From the NCBI RefSeq assembly GCF_014764305.1, contig NZ_CP061703.1:2076800-2140799 (forward strand): a DNA stretch of 64,000 bases, written 5' to 3'. Below, one piece after another: positions 8,314 through 16,603 of the stretch. The notes beneath the pieces are model-generated. The model was not told the origin of the DNA. It searched no databases and saw nothing but the letters and a program-made list of their open reading frames with translations. The DNA comes from Mesoflavibacter profundi (GTDB taxonomy: Bacteria; Bacteroidota; Bacteroidia; Flavobacteriales; Flavobacteriaceae). The translations under genes and the position numbers were made by a program. Within the stretch, counting starts at the first letter, position 1; the number at the start of each line of letters is the position of its first letter.

Positions 8314-8751
8314 ATGAAACAGTTATTTTACCTTTTAATACTCTTAGTTTTTTTTGCTTGTAAGGATAAAAAAGAGCAAGTTGAAACTACTGAAAAAGCT
8401 GAAAAAGTATACGATATGTACACGCCTTCTGAAATGGCAAATCTAATGAACGAAATGTACGCTTATAACCAGCAGCTTAAACAAGATATAATAGAAGGTA
8501 AAATACCTACAGAATTTCCGGAGAAGTTTTTAAACATTCATAACGCGCAATTATCAGATTTTAAAAGCCGAAATGTAACGTTTAAAAGCTTCTCTAATCT
8601 TTACATAGAAGCCGAAAAAGAAATTTTTAATGCAAATTCTAAAGTGCCTCTAGAAACACGATTTAATAATGCAGTTGGTATTTGTATATCGTGTCACACT
8701 ACCGAATGTACAGGTCCAATACCACGTATAAAAAAGCTGATAATTAAATAA
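8314..8751 (+). CDS. Lipoprotein with one c-type heme-like CxxCH motif
   Basis: 145 residues, lipoprotein signal (LLVFFACKDK). Near the C-terminus is GICISCHTTECTGP, a single CxxCH heme c attachment motif with an additional nearby Cys; no Met ligand motif is clear after it. The middle is helical (MANLMNEMYAYNQQL), as in cytochrome c'-like folds where CxxCH is also C-terminal. A monoheme cytochrome of that fold is a fair inference. Three bases separate it from the DUF4920 gene. Confidence 0.65.
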   Translation: MKQLFYLLILLVFFACKDKKEQVETTEKAEKVYDMYTPSEMANLMNEMYAYNQQLKQDIIEGKIPTEFPEKFLNIHNAQLSDFKSRNVTFKSFSNLYIEAEKEIFNANSKVPLETRFNNAVGICISCHTTECTGPIPRIKKLIIK

Positions 8752-8756
8752 TTATC

Positions 8757-9434
8757 ATGGCTTTTAATCCTAAAATTGAAGTCACCAAAGACGGATCAAA
8801 CACCTTAGTTCATCCTAAATTTAATACACATTATCACTCTATTTTTGGAGCGATAGAAGAATCTAACCATGTTTTTATAGATGCAGGTTTAAAGTTTCAG
8901 CAACCTAACTTACAAGATAATAGATGTCGTATTTTAGAAGTAGGTTTTGGTAGTGGATTAAATGCGTTTAACACACTAATTTCTTCAGAAACATTAGCGC
9001 TAAATATTGACTACGTTGGTGTAGAGCAATATCCAATTTCTTTAGAAATCACATCGCAGCTAAACTTTCCTAAAGCCTTTAAAAGAGAAGACTTGCAATC
9101 TACTTTTAATAAAATGCACGAGGTAGAATGGGAAAAGGTGGTAAAAATTTCAGAACATTTTACGCTAGAAAAGCGTCAACAAGATATTTTCAATTTAAAA
9201 GACCAAAATTATTTTGACATCATATACTACGATGCGTTTGGTCCTGGATCGCAACCAGAATTATGGACAGCACCAATTTTTAAAATTCTTTATAAAGCTT
9301 TAAATAATAAAGGCGTTTTAGTAACCTACTGTGCTCAAGGCGCAGCAAGACGAGCTATGCAAAGTGTTGGGTTTACTGTACAACGTTGTCCTGGTCCGCC
9401 AAGTAAAAGGCATATGTTAAGAGCTGTAAAGTAA
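8757..9434 (+). CDS. mnmD: tRNA 5-methylaminomethyl-2-thiouridine methyltransferase
   Basis: 225 residues, matching the stand-alone methyltransferase half of MnmC. The SAM-binding motif I is ILEVGFGSGLNAF, and the DUF752 signature YYDAFGPGSQPELWT and CAQGAARRAMQSVGF with CPGPPSKRHM at the end are clear. It methylates nm5s2U34 to mnm5s2U34 in tRNA. No FAD oxidase half is fused, as usual in Bacteroidota. The ATG at 8757 is five bases after the previous stop, indicating co-transcription. Confidence 0.88.
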   Translation: MAFNPKIEVTKDGSNTLVHPKFNTHYHSIFGAIEESNHVFIDAGLKFQQPNLQDNRCRILEVGFGSGLNAFNTLISSETLALNIDYVGVEQYPISLEITSQLNFPKAFKREDLQSTFNKMHEVEWEKVVKISEHFTLEKRQQDIFNLKDQNYFDIIYYDAFGPGSQPELWTAPIFKILYKALNNKGVLVTYCAQGAARRAMQSVGFTVQRCPGPPSKRHMLRAVK

Positions 9435-9520
9435 TCGCTTTTGTAAAATCTGTTAAATCAAACTTAAAGGTTATTTTAAGCACATTATTAATGCGTATTT
9501 TTACATAAAATGAAAAAGAA

Positions 9521-10426
9521 ATGCGTGTATTAATAACAGGAGCAACTGGATTGATAGGAAAAGAGATAGTTAAAAAATGTCACGAAAAAAACATTGCTGT
9601 TAATTACCTAACTACTAGTAAAAATAAACTAAGCAACAAGCCAAATTTTCAAGGGTTTTTATGGAATCCATCTAAAAATGAAATTGACGAAGCTTGTTTT
9701 AAAAATGTAGATATCATCATTAATTTAGTTGGTGCATCTATATCAAAACGGTGGACAGATACTTATAAAAAAGAAATAATTTTAAGCCGTACACAATCTG
9801 CACAATTATTATTTAATACGTTACAAAATATAGATCATCATATTTCTCAAATAATTTCAGCTAGTGCAATAGGTTTTTATCCTAGTTCTTTAACCAATTA
9901 TTATACAGAAGAAGATAAGCAAGTAAGCGCTTCCTTTTTAGGTCAAGTTGTTCAAAAATGGGAACACGCTATAGATGCTTTTAAAACATTAGGAATTAGT
10001 GTAGTAAAAATTAGAATAGGTTTAGTGTTATCTAAAAAAGGTGGTGCTTTACCACAAATGATAAAACCATTTAAGTTTGGTGCTGGAGCAGCTTTAGGTT
10101 CTGGAAAACAGTGGCAATCTTGGATTCATATAGACGATTTGGCTTCGATATTTTTACATGCTTTAGAAGAAGAATTAGAAGGTGTATATAATGGTGTTGC
10201 ACCTAATCCAGAATCTAATAATACGTTAAGCAAAGCAATTGCAACTACTTTAAAAGTGCCTTATTTTTTACCTAACATACCTAAATTTATGCTAAATATT
10301 ATTTTAGGTGAAATGCATATTCTACTAATAGAAAGTCAACGCGTAAGTTCTAAAAAAATTGAAGATACTGGATTTCAATTTAAATATTACAAACTACAAA
10401 GAGCATTAGAAGCCGAATTAAAATAA
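9521..10426 (+). CDS. TIGR01777 family NAD(P)-binding epimerase-like protein
   Basis: 301 residues, extended SDR fold. N-terminal Rossmann motif ITGATGLIGKEI, the ASAIGFYP segment with the active-site Tyr, the LVLSKKGGALPQM signature and the C-terminal DUF1731 helix (PYFLPNIPKFMLNIILGEM) define the family. Eukaryotic and E. coli relatives (SDR39U1, YfcH) have no settled function. The ATG at 9521 is chosen because it starts the glycine-rich strand directly (MRVLITGATG). Confidence 0.85.
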   Translation: MRVLITGATGLIGKEIVKKCHEKNIAVNYLTTSKNKLSNKPNFQGFLWNPSKNEIDEACFKNVDIIINLVGASISKRWTDTYKKEIILSRTQSAQLLFNTLQNIDHHISQIISASAIGFYPSSLTNYYTEEDKQVSASFLGQVVQKWEHAIDAFKTLGISVVKIRIGLVLSKKGGALPQMIKPFKFGAGAALGSGKQWQSWIHIDDLASIFLHALEEELEGVYNGVAPNPESNNTLSKAIATTLKVPYFLPNIPKFMLNIILGEMHILLIESQRVSSKKIEDTGFQFKYYKLQRALEAELK

Positions 10427-10546
10427 TTAAGAATCGTGTTTTAATACATTTTTACCTAAAGTCTTAAATCGTATTCCATTGTGCTGCTTAACTGTGATAG
10501 TAATGTAGCCTGTTTTAGATGTTTTTAAATCTTTAAACTTCTTTTT
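10427..10546 (-). other. Possible gene remnant without a start codon
   Basis: On the minus strand a 39-codon frame ends with TAA at 10427-10429 and contains KTGYITITVKQHNGIRF and KTLGKNVLKHDS, which read like genuine protein. It is preceded by an in-frame stop and has no ATG, GTG or TTG. It may be the decayed tail of a small gene or chance in AT-rich DNA. Confidence 0.2.
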
Positions 10547-10559
10547 TTAATTATAGCTA

Positions 10560-10596
10560 AAAAAAAAAGCCACAACATGATGTTGTGGCTCTTTCA
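10560..10596. terminator. Hairpin terminator after the YceI gene
   Basis: A stem with arms AAAAGCCACAACA and TGTTGTGGCTCTTT (about 10565-10595) lies downstream of the minus-strand YceI gene, with A8 on the left that becomes a U-tract in that direction. Confidence 0.75.
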
Positions 10597-10622
10597 CTTA
10601 TAAAAATAGTTTCAACTAAAAC

Positions 10623-11267
10623 CTATGCTTTTTTAGCTTTTACCATAACTTTTAACTCAACATCATCTTTAATTAAGTAATCACCTAATTTTGCAGGATC
10701 CATTACTTTTCCAGAGTTATATTCAATTCCCCATTCTGTTCTATCAATTGTAAAAGTTTCACTAGAAATAGTTAACTCATCACCATTAACAGTTACTTGA
10801 GCAGGAAAAGTTACGTTTTTCTTAATACCTTTTAAAGTTAAGTTTCCGCTTACGTTGTTACCTTCAACGCTAGTGATTTCAAATACAGCAGTATCGTGAT
10901 TTTCAACATCAAAGAAATCGGCATTTTTTAAGTGGCTAGTTAACTTAGCGTGACTTTCTTCTTCTTTAGGAATATCTGTAGGATTAATTGTATTGATGTC
11001 AAAAATAAAAGATCCACCAACTAATTTATCACCTTCAAGATTAGCAACACCATTAGATACGTTAATTGTACCTTCGTGTCCACCAACAATTTTATTAGCT
11101 TTCCACATAATCATAGAGTTTTCTGGAATAGCTTTATATTTTGCAGATGCAGCTACTTCTTGTACTTCTTTAGCGTCTGTAGTTTCAGCTTTCTTTTCGT
11201 TTTTACAAGCAACAACAGCAAGTCCTAATGCTGCAACTGTAAATAAGTTAAATACTAATTTTTTCAT
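10623..11267 (-). CDS. YceI family lipoprotein
   Basis: 214 residues, lipoprotein signal (LGLAVVACKNEKK). The YceI/lipocalin-like domain from about residue 40 shows MWKANKIVGGHEG, FDINTINPTDI and the terminal FTIDRTEWGIEYNSG motif. YceI-like barrels bind isoprenoid-type lipids in the periplasm; the substrate here is unknown. Lys and Glu are abundant after the lipidated Cys. The gene is monocistronic between a -7 box and a strong terminator. Confidence 0.87.
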   Translation of the reverse strand: MKKLVFNLFTVAALGLAVVACKNEKKAETTDAKEVQEVAASAKYKAIPENSMIMWKANKIVGGHEGTINVSNGVANLEGDKLVGGSFIFDINTINPTDIPKEEESHAKLTSHLKNADFFDVENHDTAVFEITSVEGNNVSGNLTLKGIKKNVTFPAQVTVNGDELTISSETFTIDRTEWGIEYNSGKVMDPAKLGDYLIKDDVELKVMVKAKKA

Positions 11268-11297
11268 AATATATCTTGTTTTTTGAATTTAGTTGTA

Positions 11298-11305
11298 CAA
11301 ATATA
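11298..11305 (-). promoter_or_regulatory. -7 box of the YceI gene
   Basis: Minus strand TATATTTG, 31 bases upstream of the ATG at 11267. Confidence 0.45.
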
Positions 11306-11360
11306 GAAAAATATTCCATGGAAGATAATTAAATTAATGTTAAAAAATTATAATGACATT

Positions 11361-11392
11361 TTGACATTTTAAACTTATTGGCAGTACTTTTG
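11361..11392 (+). promoter_or_regulatory. Promoter of grpE-dnaJ
   Basis: TTG at 11361-11363 is followed after 21 bases by TACTTTTG at 11385-11392, in agreement with the Bacteroidota -33/-7 consensus. The predicted transcription start is about 28 bases before the grpE ATG. No CIRCE inverted repeat is visible. Confidence 0.6.
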
Positions 11393-11426
11393 CCATCATA
11401 TAAAAAGTATTTAAAAAAGTACGACA

Positions 11427-11984
11427 ATGAGTAAAAAAAATAAAGAAGAAAACCATATAGAAGAAGACGTTAAAACAGCTTCTAATACAACAAATGCTGT
11501 AAATGATGCAGATAATAACACAGAAGAAATATCTGTAGAAGACAAGCTAAAAGAAGAATTACAGCAAGAAAAAGATAAGTTTTTACGCTTATTTGCAGAA
11601 TTTGAAAATTATAAAAAACGTACATCTAGAGAGCGTATAGAGTTATTTCAAACAGCAAGTAAAGATGTAATGGTAGCAATGTTACCAGTATTAGACGATT
11701 TTGAACGTGCCTTATTACATATCGAAGAAGACAAAGAGGCAGAAGAATTACGTAAAGGTGTTCTATTAATTTACAATAAATTGCTACAAACACTTCAACA
11801 AAAAGGATTAACAAAAATTGAAGTAGAAAAAGGCGATAAATTTGATGCAGATCATCACGAAGCGGTAACACAAATACCAGCTCCAACAGAAGATTTAAAA
11901 GGTAAAATTGTAGATGTTATAGAAAAAGGTTACAAATTAGGCGAAACCGTTATACGTTTCCCTAAGGTAGTAATTGGACAATAA
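11427..11984 (+). CDS. grpE: Nucleotide exchange factor GrpE
   Basis: 185 residues: an acidic, low-complexity N-terminus (1-50), a long coiled coil (about 50-110, with FAEFENYKKRTSRE), and the C-terminal beta wing ending GYKLGETVIRFPKVVIGQ with the GrpE signature. It releases ADP from DnaK and acts as dimer in the cytosol. It is followed after 40 bases by dnaJ, the usual chaperone pair; dnaK is not in the window. Confidence 0.95.
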   Translation: MSKKNKEENHIEEDVKTASNTTNAVNDADNNTEEISVEDKLKEELQQEKDKFLRLFAEFENYKKRTSRERIELFQTASKDVMVAMLPVLDDFERALLHIEEDKEAEELRKGVLLIYNKLLQTLQQKGLTKIEVEKGDKFDADHHEAVTQIPAPTEDLKGKIVDVIEKGYKLGETVIRFPKVVIGQ

Positions 11985-12024
11985 TTTATACTATAGCTAA
12001 AAGCAAAGCTTAAAGCAAAATAAC

Positions 12025-13149
12025 ATGGCAAAAAGAGACTATTACGAAATATTAGGTATTGAAAAATCAGCATCGCAAGCCGAAATAAAAAAGGCTTACC
12101 GTAAGCAAGCTATTAAATACCATCCAGATAAAAACCCTGATAATCCAAAAGCAGAAGCTAAATTTAAAGAAGCTGCAGAAGCTTACGAAGTCTTAAGTGA
12201 CGAGAATAAGAAAGCGCGTTATGATCAATTTGGTCACCAAGCGTTTGAAGGCGCTGGCGGATTTGGTGGCGGCGGTATGAATATGGACGACATATTTAGC
12301 CAATTTGGAGATATCTTTGGTGGCGCTTTTGGAGGCGGAGGATTTTCTGGCTTTGGTGGCGGTTTTAGTGGCGGACAACGTCGTGTAAAAGGAAGTAATT
12401 TACGAGTTAGATTAAAATTATCTTTAGAAGAAATTGCAAATGGCGTAGAAAAAAAGATAAAAGTAAAACGTAAAGTTCAAGCATCTGGAACAACCTATAA
12501 AACCTGTACAACATGTAATGGTTCTGGACAAGTTACACGAGTAACAAACACCATTTTAGGACGCATGCAAACATCTGCACCATGTAATACATGTGGCGGA
12601 GCAGGACAAATTATCGATAAAAAACCTAAAGACGCAGATGCTCAAGGGTTAATTATAAAAGAAGAAACTATACCTGTAAATATTCCAGCTGGAGTTGTAG
12701 ATGGAATGCAACTTAAAGTGTCTGGAAAAGGTAACGAAGCGCCAGGTAATGGTATTTCTGGTGATTTATTAGTTGCGATAGAAGAATTGCCACACGAAAA
12801 CCTACAAAGAGAAGGCGATAACTTACATTACGATTTGTACGTAAGTTTACCAGACGCCATTTTAGGAGCATCTAAAGAAATAGATACAGTTACAGGAAAA
12901 GTTAGAATTAAAATAGAAGCAGGTGTACAATCAGGTAAAATTTTACGCTTACGCGGAAAAGGAATACCTAGTATAAATGGTTACGGAAAAGGTGATTTAT
13001 TAGTGCATGTTAATGTTTGGACACCAAAAACTTTAAATAAAACTCAAAAAGAATTTTTCGAAAATATGAAAGATGACGAGCATTTTACACCAAAACCAGA
13101 TACAGGTGATAAATCCTTTTTTGAGAAAGTAAAAGACATGTTTTCATAA
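12025..13149 (+). CDS. dnaJ: Chaperone DnaJ with reduced zinc-finger region
   Basis: 374 residues. J-domain 1-70 with the HPD motif at 33-35, Gly/Phe-rich linker about 75-118, then a cysteine region and substrate-binding domains to the end. Only two CxxCxGxG motifs are present (161-168 and 187-194) instead of the four of E. coli DnaJ, so at most one zinc site can form; I recall the same form in other flavobacterial DnaJ proteins. It stimulates DnaK ATPase and presents substrates. It lies in an operon with grpE and ends at a hairpin terminator. Confidence 0.93.
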   Translation: MAKRDYYEILGIEKSASQAEIKKAYRKQAIKYHPDKNPDNPKAEAKFKEAAEAYEVLSDENKKARYDQFGHQAFEGAGGFGGGGMNMDDIFSQFGDIFGGAFGGGGFSGFGGGFSGGQRRVKGSNLRVRLKLSLEEIANGVEKKIKVKRKVQASGTTYKTCTTCNGSGQVTRVTNTILGRMQTSAPCNTCGGAGQIIDKKPKDADAQGLIIKEETIPVNIPAGVVDGMQLKVSGKGNEAPGNGISGDLLVAIEELPHENLQREGDNLHYDLYVSLPDAILGASKEIDTVTGKVRIKIEAGVQSGKILRLRGKGIPSINGYGKGDLLVHVNVWTPKTLNKTQKEFFENMKDDEHFTPKPDTGDKSFFEKVKDMFS

Positions 13150-13170
13150 CAAACAAATAGAGTAAATGCA

Positions 13171-13200
13171 TAAAAGTCCGTTAAAAGCGGACTTTTTGTT
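13171..13200 (+). terminator. Terminator of grpE-dnaJ
   Basis: Stem AAAAGTCCG with CGGACTTTTT around a short loop, 22 bases after the dnaJ stop, followed by a T-rich tail. It isolates the following small RNA candidate from dnaJ transcription. Confidence 0.8.
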
Positions 13201-13242
13201 TAACTATTTTTATCATTTAACAACTGTTTTAAATAAAAATAC

Positions 13243-13250
13243 TATATTTG
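13243..13250 (+). promoter_or_regulatory. -7 box of the small RNA candidate
   Basis: TATATTTG, a full TAnnTTTG match. With the usual distance, transcription would begin at about 13256, the base before the first hairpin. The -33 region has only CTG rather than TTG. Confidence 0.45.
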
Positions 13251-13256
13251 ATTTAT

Positions 13257-13343
13257 CGTTGGATTTATCCAACGGTAATTTTTCTTTTTCATAGCAATTT
13301 TTTCCCATCCTTGACTTTTGTGAAGGATGGGTTTTGTTTTTTG
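13257..13343 (+). ncRNA. Candidate small RNA with two hairpins
   Basis: In the 306-base gap between dnaJ and the ABC transporter gene a unit of about 87 bases has every mark of a short transcript: a -7 box, a perfect 7-bp hairpin at its 5' end (CGTTGGATTTATCCAACG, 13257-13274), a 29-base U-rich single strand, then a 9-bp hairpin (arms CCCATCCTT and AAGGATGGG, 13304-13331) followed by TTTTGTTTTTT. No open frame fits. Bacteroidota-specific structured RNAs such as Flavo-1 are known and this could belong to that family, but I cannot confirm it from sequence alone. Confidence 0.55.
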
Positions 13344-13455
13344 TGCAAAAATTAAATTCTTAAAGTTAAAAAAGCCATAATCTACACGGTTACTTTTTTA
13401 ACATTTTCTATATTTACAAAGACTAGATACACTAACTAATCAATCAAACTAAAGT

Positions 13456-14379
13456 ATGAGCAACTTATTAGAAGTCCATTCGGTTTCTAAAAAATTTGGA
13501 GATTTTACCGCATTAAACAATGTGTCTATTGCTGTTCCAAAAGGTAGCATTTTTGGACTATTGGGACCAAACGGTGCAGGTAAAACCACCTTAATAAGAA
13601 TAGTTAATCAAATAACAATGCCCGATACTGGTCATGTGTTATTAGATGGAGAAACTTTAAAAAATCACCACATAAAAGATATTGGATATTTACCAGAAGA
13701 ACGTGGTTTGTATAAATCAATGAAAGTTGGTGAGCAAGCACTTTACCTAGCTCAACTAAAAGGTATGGACAAAGCCGAAGCTAAAAAGCGTCTTAAAATA
13801 TGGTTTGATAGACTAGAAATAGGTGATTGGTGGAATAAAAAAATCCAAGAGTTATCTAAAGGAATGGCTCAAAAAATACAATTTGTAGTTACGGTATTGC
13901 ACCAACCTAAGTTACTAATTTTTGACGAACCTTTTTCTGGATTTGACCCTATAAATGCAAACTTAATTAAAGACGAAATTTTAAGATTAAGAGACGAAGG
14001 TGCAACAGTGATTTTTTCTACTCATCGTATGGAATCTGTAGAAGAATTGTGTGATCATATAGCTTTATTAAACAAGTCAAATAAAATTTTGGATGGTAAT
14101 TTAATGGATGTAAAACGCCAATACAAAACCAATACCTTCGAAATTGGTATAAATCCAAAAGAGTTAAGCTTAGAACAAGAATTACAGCAAAAATTTAGTG
14201 TAACACCAGCAAGTTTTAAAACTTTAGGAAACGATTTAAAATTAAATATAAAACTAACTGAAAAAGAAACCGCTAACGATTTGCTAAATTACCTTACCAC
14301 AAAAGGACAAGTATCTCATTTTGTAGAGGTAATTCCAAGTGCTAATGATATATTTATTCAAACGGTTAAGAATAATTAA
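13456..14379 (+). CDS. ABC transporter ATP-binding protein (NatA/YhaQ-like)
   Basis: 307 residues. Walker A GPNGAGKTT, a shortened signature LSKGMAQKIQ in place of LSGGQ, Walker B LLIFDEPFSG, and switch His in STHRM are all present; a DUF4162 C-terminal domain follows from about residue 215. The next gene, three bases on, is its permease, so the pair forms an ABC-2 exporter similar to the Na+ exporter NatAB. The substrate is not known. It heads a five-gene operon reaching 18631. Confidence 0.9.
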   Translation: MSNLLEVHSVSKKFGDFTALNNVSIAVPKGSIFGLLGPNGAGKTTLIRIVNQITMPDTGHVLLDGETLKNHHIKDIGYLPEERGLYKSMKVGEQALYLAQLKGMDKAEAKKRLKIWFDRLEIGDWWNKKIQELSKGMAQKIQFVVTVLHQPKLLIFDEPFSGFDPINANLIKDEILRLRDEGATVIFSTHRMESVEELCDHIALLNKSNKILDGNLMDVKRQYKTNTFEIGINPKELSLEQELQQKFSVTPASFKTLGNDLKLNIKLTEKETANDLLNYLTTKGQVSHFVEVIPSANDIFIQTVKNN

Positions 14380-14381
14380 TT

Positions 14382-15695
14382 ATGAATCATCTTCCACTTA
14401 TTATAAAAAGAGAATATTTAACAAAGGTTAAAAACAAAGCGTTTTTAATTATGACTATTTTAAGTCCGTTAATATTTATAGCACTAATTGCAGTTGTCGC
14501 TTATTTATCGCAGTTAAATAATGACTCACAAAGACATATTTCTGTATTAGATGAATCAGGATATTTAACAGATGTATTTAAAGATTCTAAAGAAATTAAA
14601 TACGATATCTTAGAAGGAAAGCAATTAGAAGATGCAAAACAAATTGTAAAAACAAACGACAATTACGGTTTGCTTTACATAGAAGAAATAAATGATCTTT
14701 CAGACGCAAAAAATAAAGTTCAGTTTTATTCTAAAGAAACACCAGCATTATCTTTAATTTCAGATTTAGAGAAGTTGATAGAAACAGAATTAACCCATAA
14801 AAATCTTGCTAATAAAGGTATTGATACAAAGTTAATAGACGATTCTAAAATTAGAATAGATATTTCTCAAGAAAATTTCTCAGGAGAGAAATCTTCAAAA
14901 TTTGACAGTGTAGTAAAATTAGCGTTTGGTGGCGCTGCAGGTTATTTACTTTTTATGTTTATCATAATTTATGGAAACATGATTATGCGTAGCGTTATTG
15001 AAGAAAAAACTAGCCGAATTATAGAGGTTATCATTTCATCTGTAAAACCAATACAGTTAATGTTAGGTAAGATTATTGGTACATCTTTAGCAGGTATTAC
15101 CCAATTTTTAATTTGGTTAATTTTAGGTGGCGTTTTAATGGTAATTGTTACAGCTATTTTTGGTATAGATTTAGCGCAAATACAGTCGCCACAACAACAA
15201 ATGATGCAGCAAGCTATGACAGATCCAGATGCTGCAGAAAAAGCACAAATTATTTTTTCGGCATTCTTCAACTTACCTTTAGCTAACTTGATTATAGCCT
15301 TTTTGTTGTTTTTTATTAGTGGTTATTTATTATATAGTTCTTTATATGCAGCAATTGGTGCAGCAGTAGATAACGAGACAGATACACAGCAGTTTATGTT
15401 GCCAATTTTAATGCCTTTAATTTTAGCGGTTTATGTTGGTATGTTTACGGTGATTGAAGATCCGCATGGAACCGTAAGTACCGTATTTTCGTTTATACCA
15501 TTTACTTCTCCAGTAGTAATGTTAATGCGTATACCATTTGGCGTACCCATTTGGCAGCAAATAGTGTCCTTAACGTTATTAATAGGAACATTTTTATTTA
15601 CGGTTTGGTTTGCAGCAAAAATATATAGAGTTGGTATTTTAATGTACGGTAAAAAGCCTAGTTACAAAGAACTTATTAAATGGATTAAATACTAA
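14382..15695 (+). CDS. ABC-2 type permease (NatB-like)
   Basis: 437 residues: one helix at about 20-45, a large periplasmic domain (about 45-170), then five helices from about 180 to 425. The VIEEKTSRIIEVIISSVKP motif on entry to the second helix, split here as VIEEKTSRIIEV and SVKPIQLMLGK, is the ABC2_membrane_3 hallmark. It pairs with the ATPase immediately upstream. A glutamine- and alanine-rich stretch lies at about 265-290. The stop overlaps the start of the MscS gene by one base (TAATG), suggesting translational coupling. Confidence 0.88.
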   Translation: MNHLPLIIKREYLTKVKNKAFLIMTILSPLIFIALIAVVAYLSQLNNDSQRHISVLDESGYLTDVFKDSKEIKYDILEGKQLEDAKQIVKTNDNYGLLYIEEINDLSDAKNKVQFYSKETPALSLISDLEKLIETELTHKNLANKGIDTKLIDDSKIRIDISQENFSGEKSSKFDSVVKLAFGGAAGYLLFMFIIIYGNMIMRSVIEEKTSRIIEVIISSVKPIQLMLGKIIGTSLAGITQFLIWLILGGVLMVIVTAIFGIDLAQIQSPQQQMMQQAMTDPDAAEKAQIIFSAFFNLPLANLIIAFLLFFISGYLLYSSLYAAIGAAVDNETDTQQFMLPILMPLILAVYVGMFTVIEDPHGTVSTVFSFIPFTSPVVMLMRIPFGVPIWQQIVSLTLLIGTFLFTVWFAAKIYRVGILMYGKKPSYKELIKWIKY

Positions 15696-16603
15696 TGCAA
15701 GGTAAAGTCGAAGAAAAAATAGAAAAAATTGAAGATGCTATTGTAGAGAGCACGATGTGGGAAAAATTTTCAGATTTTTTAAATCTGCATATAGATTTTT
15801 CAGATAAAATAACGGTTTCTGTTAGAGATCTTATCATTATAGTTAGCGTTATATTTATAACCACTATATTTTTAAGAATTTTACTTAAAGTCTTAACAAG
15901 ACGATTACCGGAAGAAGATAAAGGTAAGTTTAGTGTAGTGTATGGTTATTTTAGATGGCTTATCTATGTTATAATATTACTTATTACTTTAAACGGAATT
16001 GGTGTAAATGTCACCGCAGTTTTCGCAGCATCTGCAGCACTTTTAATAGGTATTGGTTTAGCATTACAAACCTTTTTTCAGGATATAATTTCTGGAGTTT
16101 TTATTCTTATCGATCAATCGGCTCACGTTGGTGATATTATAGAAATAGATGGTAAAGTAGGTCGTGTAGAAGAGATTAAACTACGTACCACAAGAGCTGT
16201 AACTATAGATAATAAAGTATTAATTATACCTAATCATTTATACTTAACTAACATATTGTATAACTGGACGCAAAACGGTACATCTACAAGAGAAAGTATT
16301 ACTGTTGGAGTTGCTTATGGTAGTGATGTCGAGTTGGTTAAAAAATTACTTTTACAAGCTGCCGAATCACACGAAGCCGTATTAAAACATCCTGCAGCAA
16401 CCGTTTTATTTACAGATTTTGGTGACAGTGCATTAACATTTAAGTTAATTTTCACTTTAAACGATAGTTTTAATGCTGTAATGCCTAAAAGTGATATTAG
16501 ATTTACAATAAATAAGTTATTTAAAGACCATAACATTAGCATTCCTTTCCCGCAAAGAGATGTTCATATTATACATAAACCAAATGAAGAAAAACCAAGC
16601 TAA
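15695..16603 (+). CDS. Small-conductance mechanosensitive channel (MscS family)
   Basis: 302 residues, three membrane helices (about 40-60, 85-105, 110-135); the pore helix has the Gly/Ala pattern AASAALLIGIGLALQTFFQD and is followed by the beta domain ISGVFILIDQSAHVGDIIEIDG with the V-G-x-V-E-x-I motif. C-terminal alpha-beta domain to residue 295. It opens under membrane tension to release solutes. The start overlaps the permease stop. The 3' end overlaps the next gene by 20 bases. Confidence 0.9.
   Translation: MQGKVEEKIEKIEDAIVESTMWEKFSDFLNLHIDFSDKITVSVRDLIIIVSVIFITTIFLRILLKVLTRRLPEEDKGKFSVVYGYFRWLIYVIILLITLNGIGVNVTAVFAASAALLIGIGLALQTFFQDIISGVFILIDQSAHVGDIIEIDGKVGRVEEIKLRTTRAVTIDNKVLIIPNHLYLTNILYNWTQNGTSTRESITVGVAYGSDVELVKKLLLQAAESHEAVLKHPAATVLFTDFGDSALTFKLIFTLNDSFNAVMPKSDIRFTINKLFKDHNISIPFPQRDVHIIHKPNEEKPS

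Noticed and set aside
10993-11286. 97-residue plus-strand frame over the YceI gene
   Set aside because: It is antisense to a well-supported lipoprotein gene and has no motif; a shadow frame.
11306-11426. CIRCE element for HrcA control of grpE-dnaJ
   Set aside because: No TTAGCACTC-N9-GAGTGCTAA-like inverted repeat in the upstream region.
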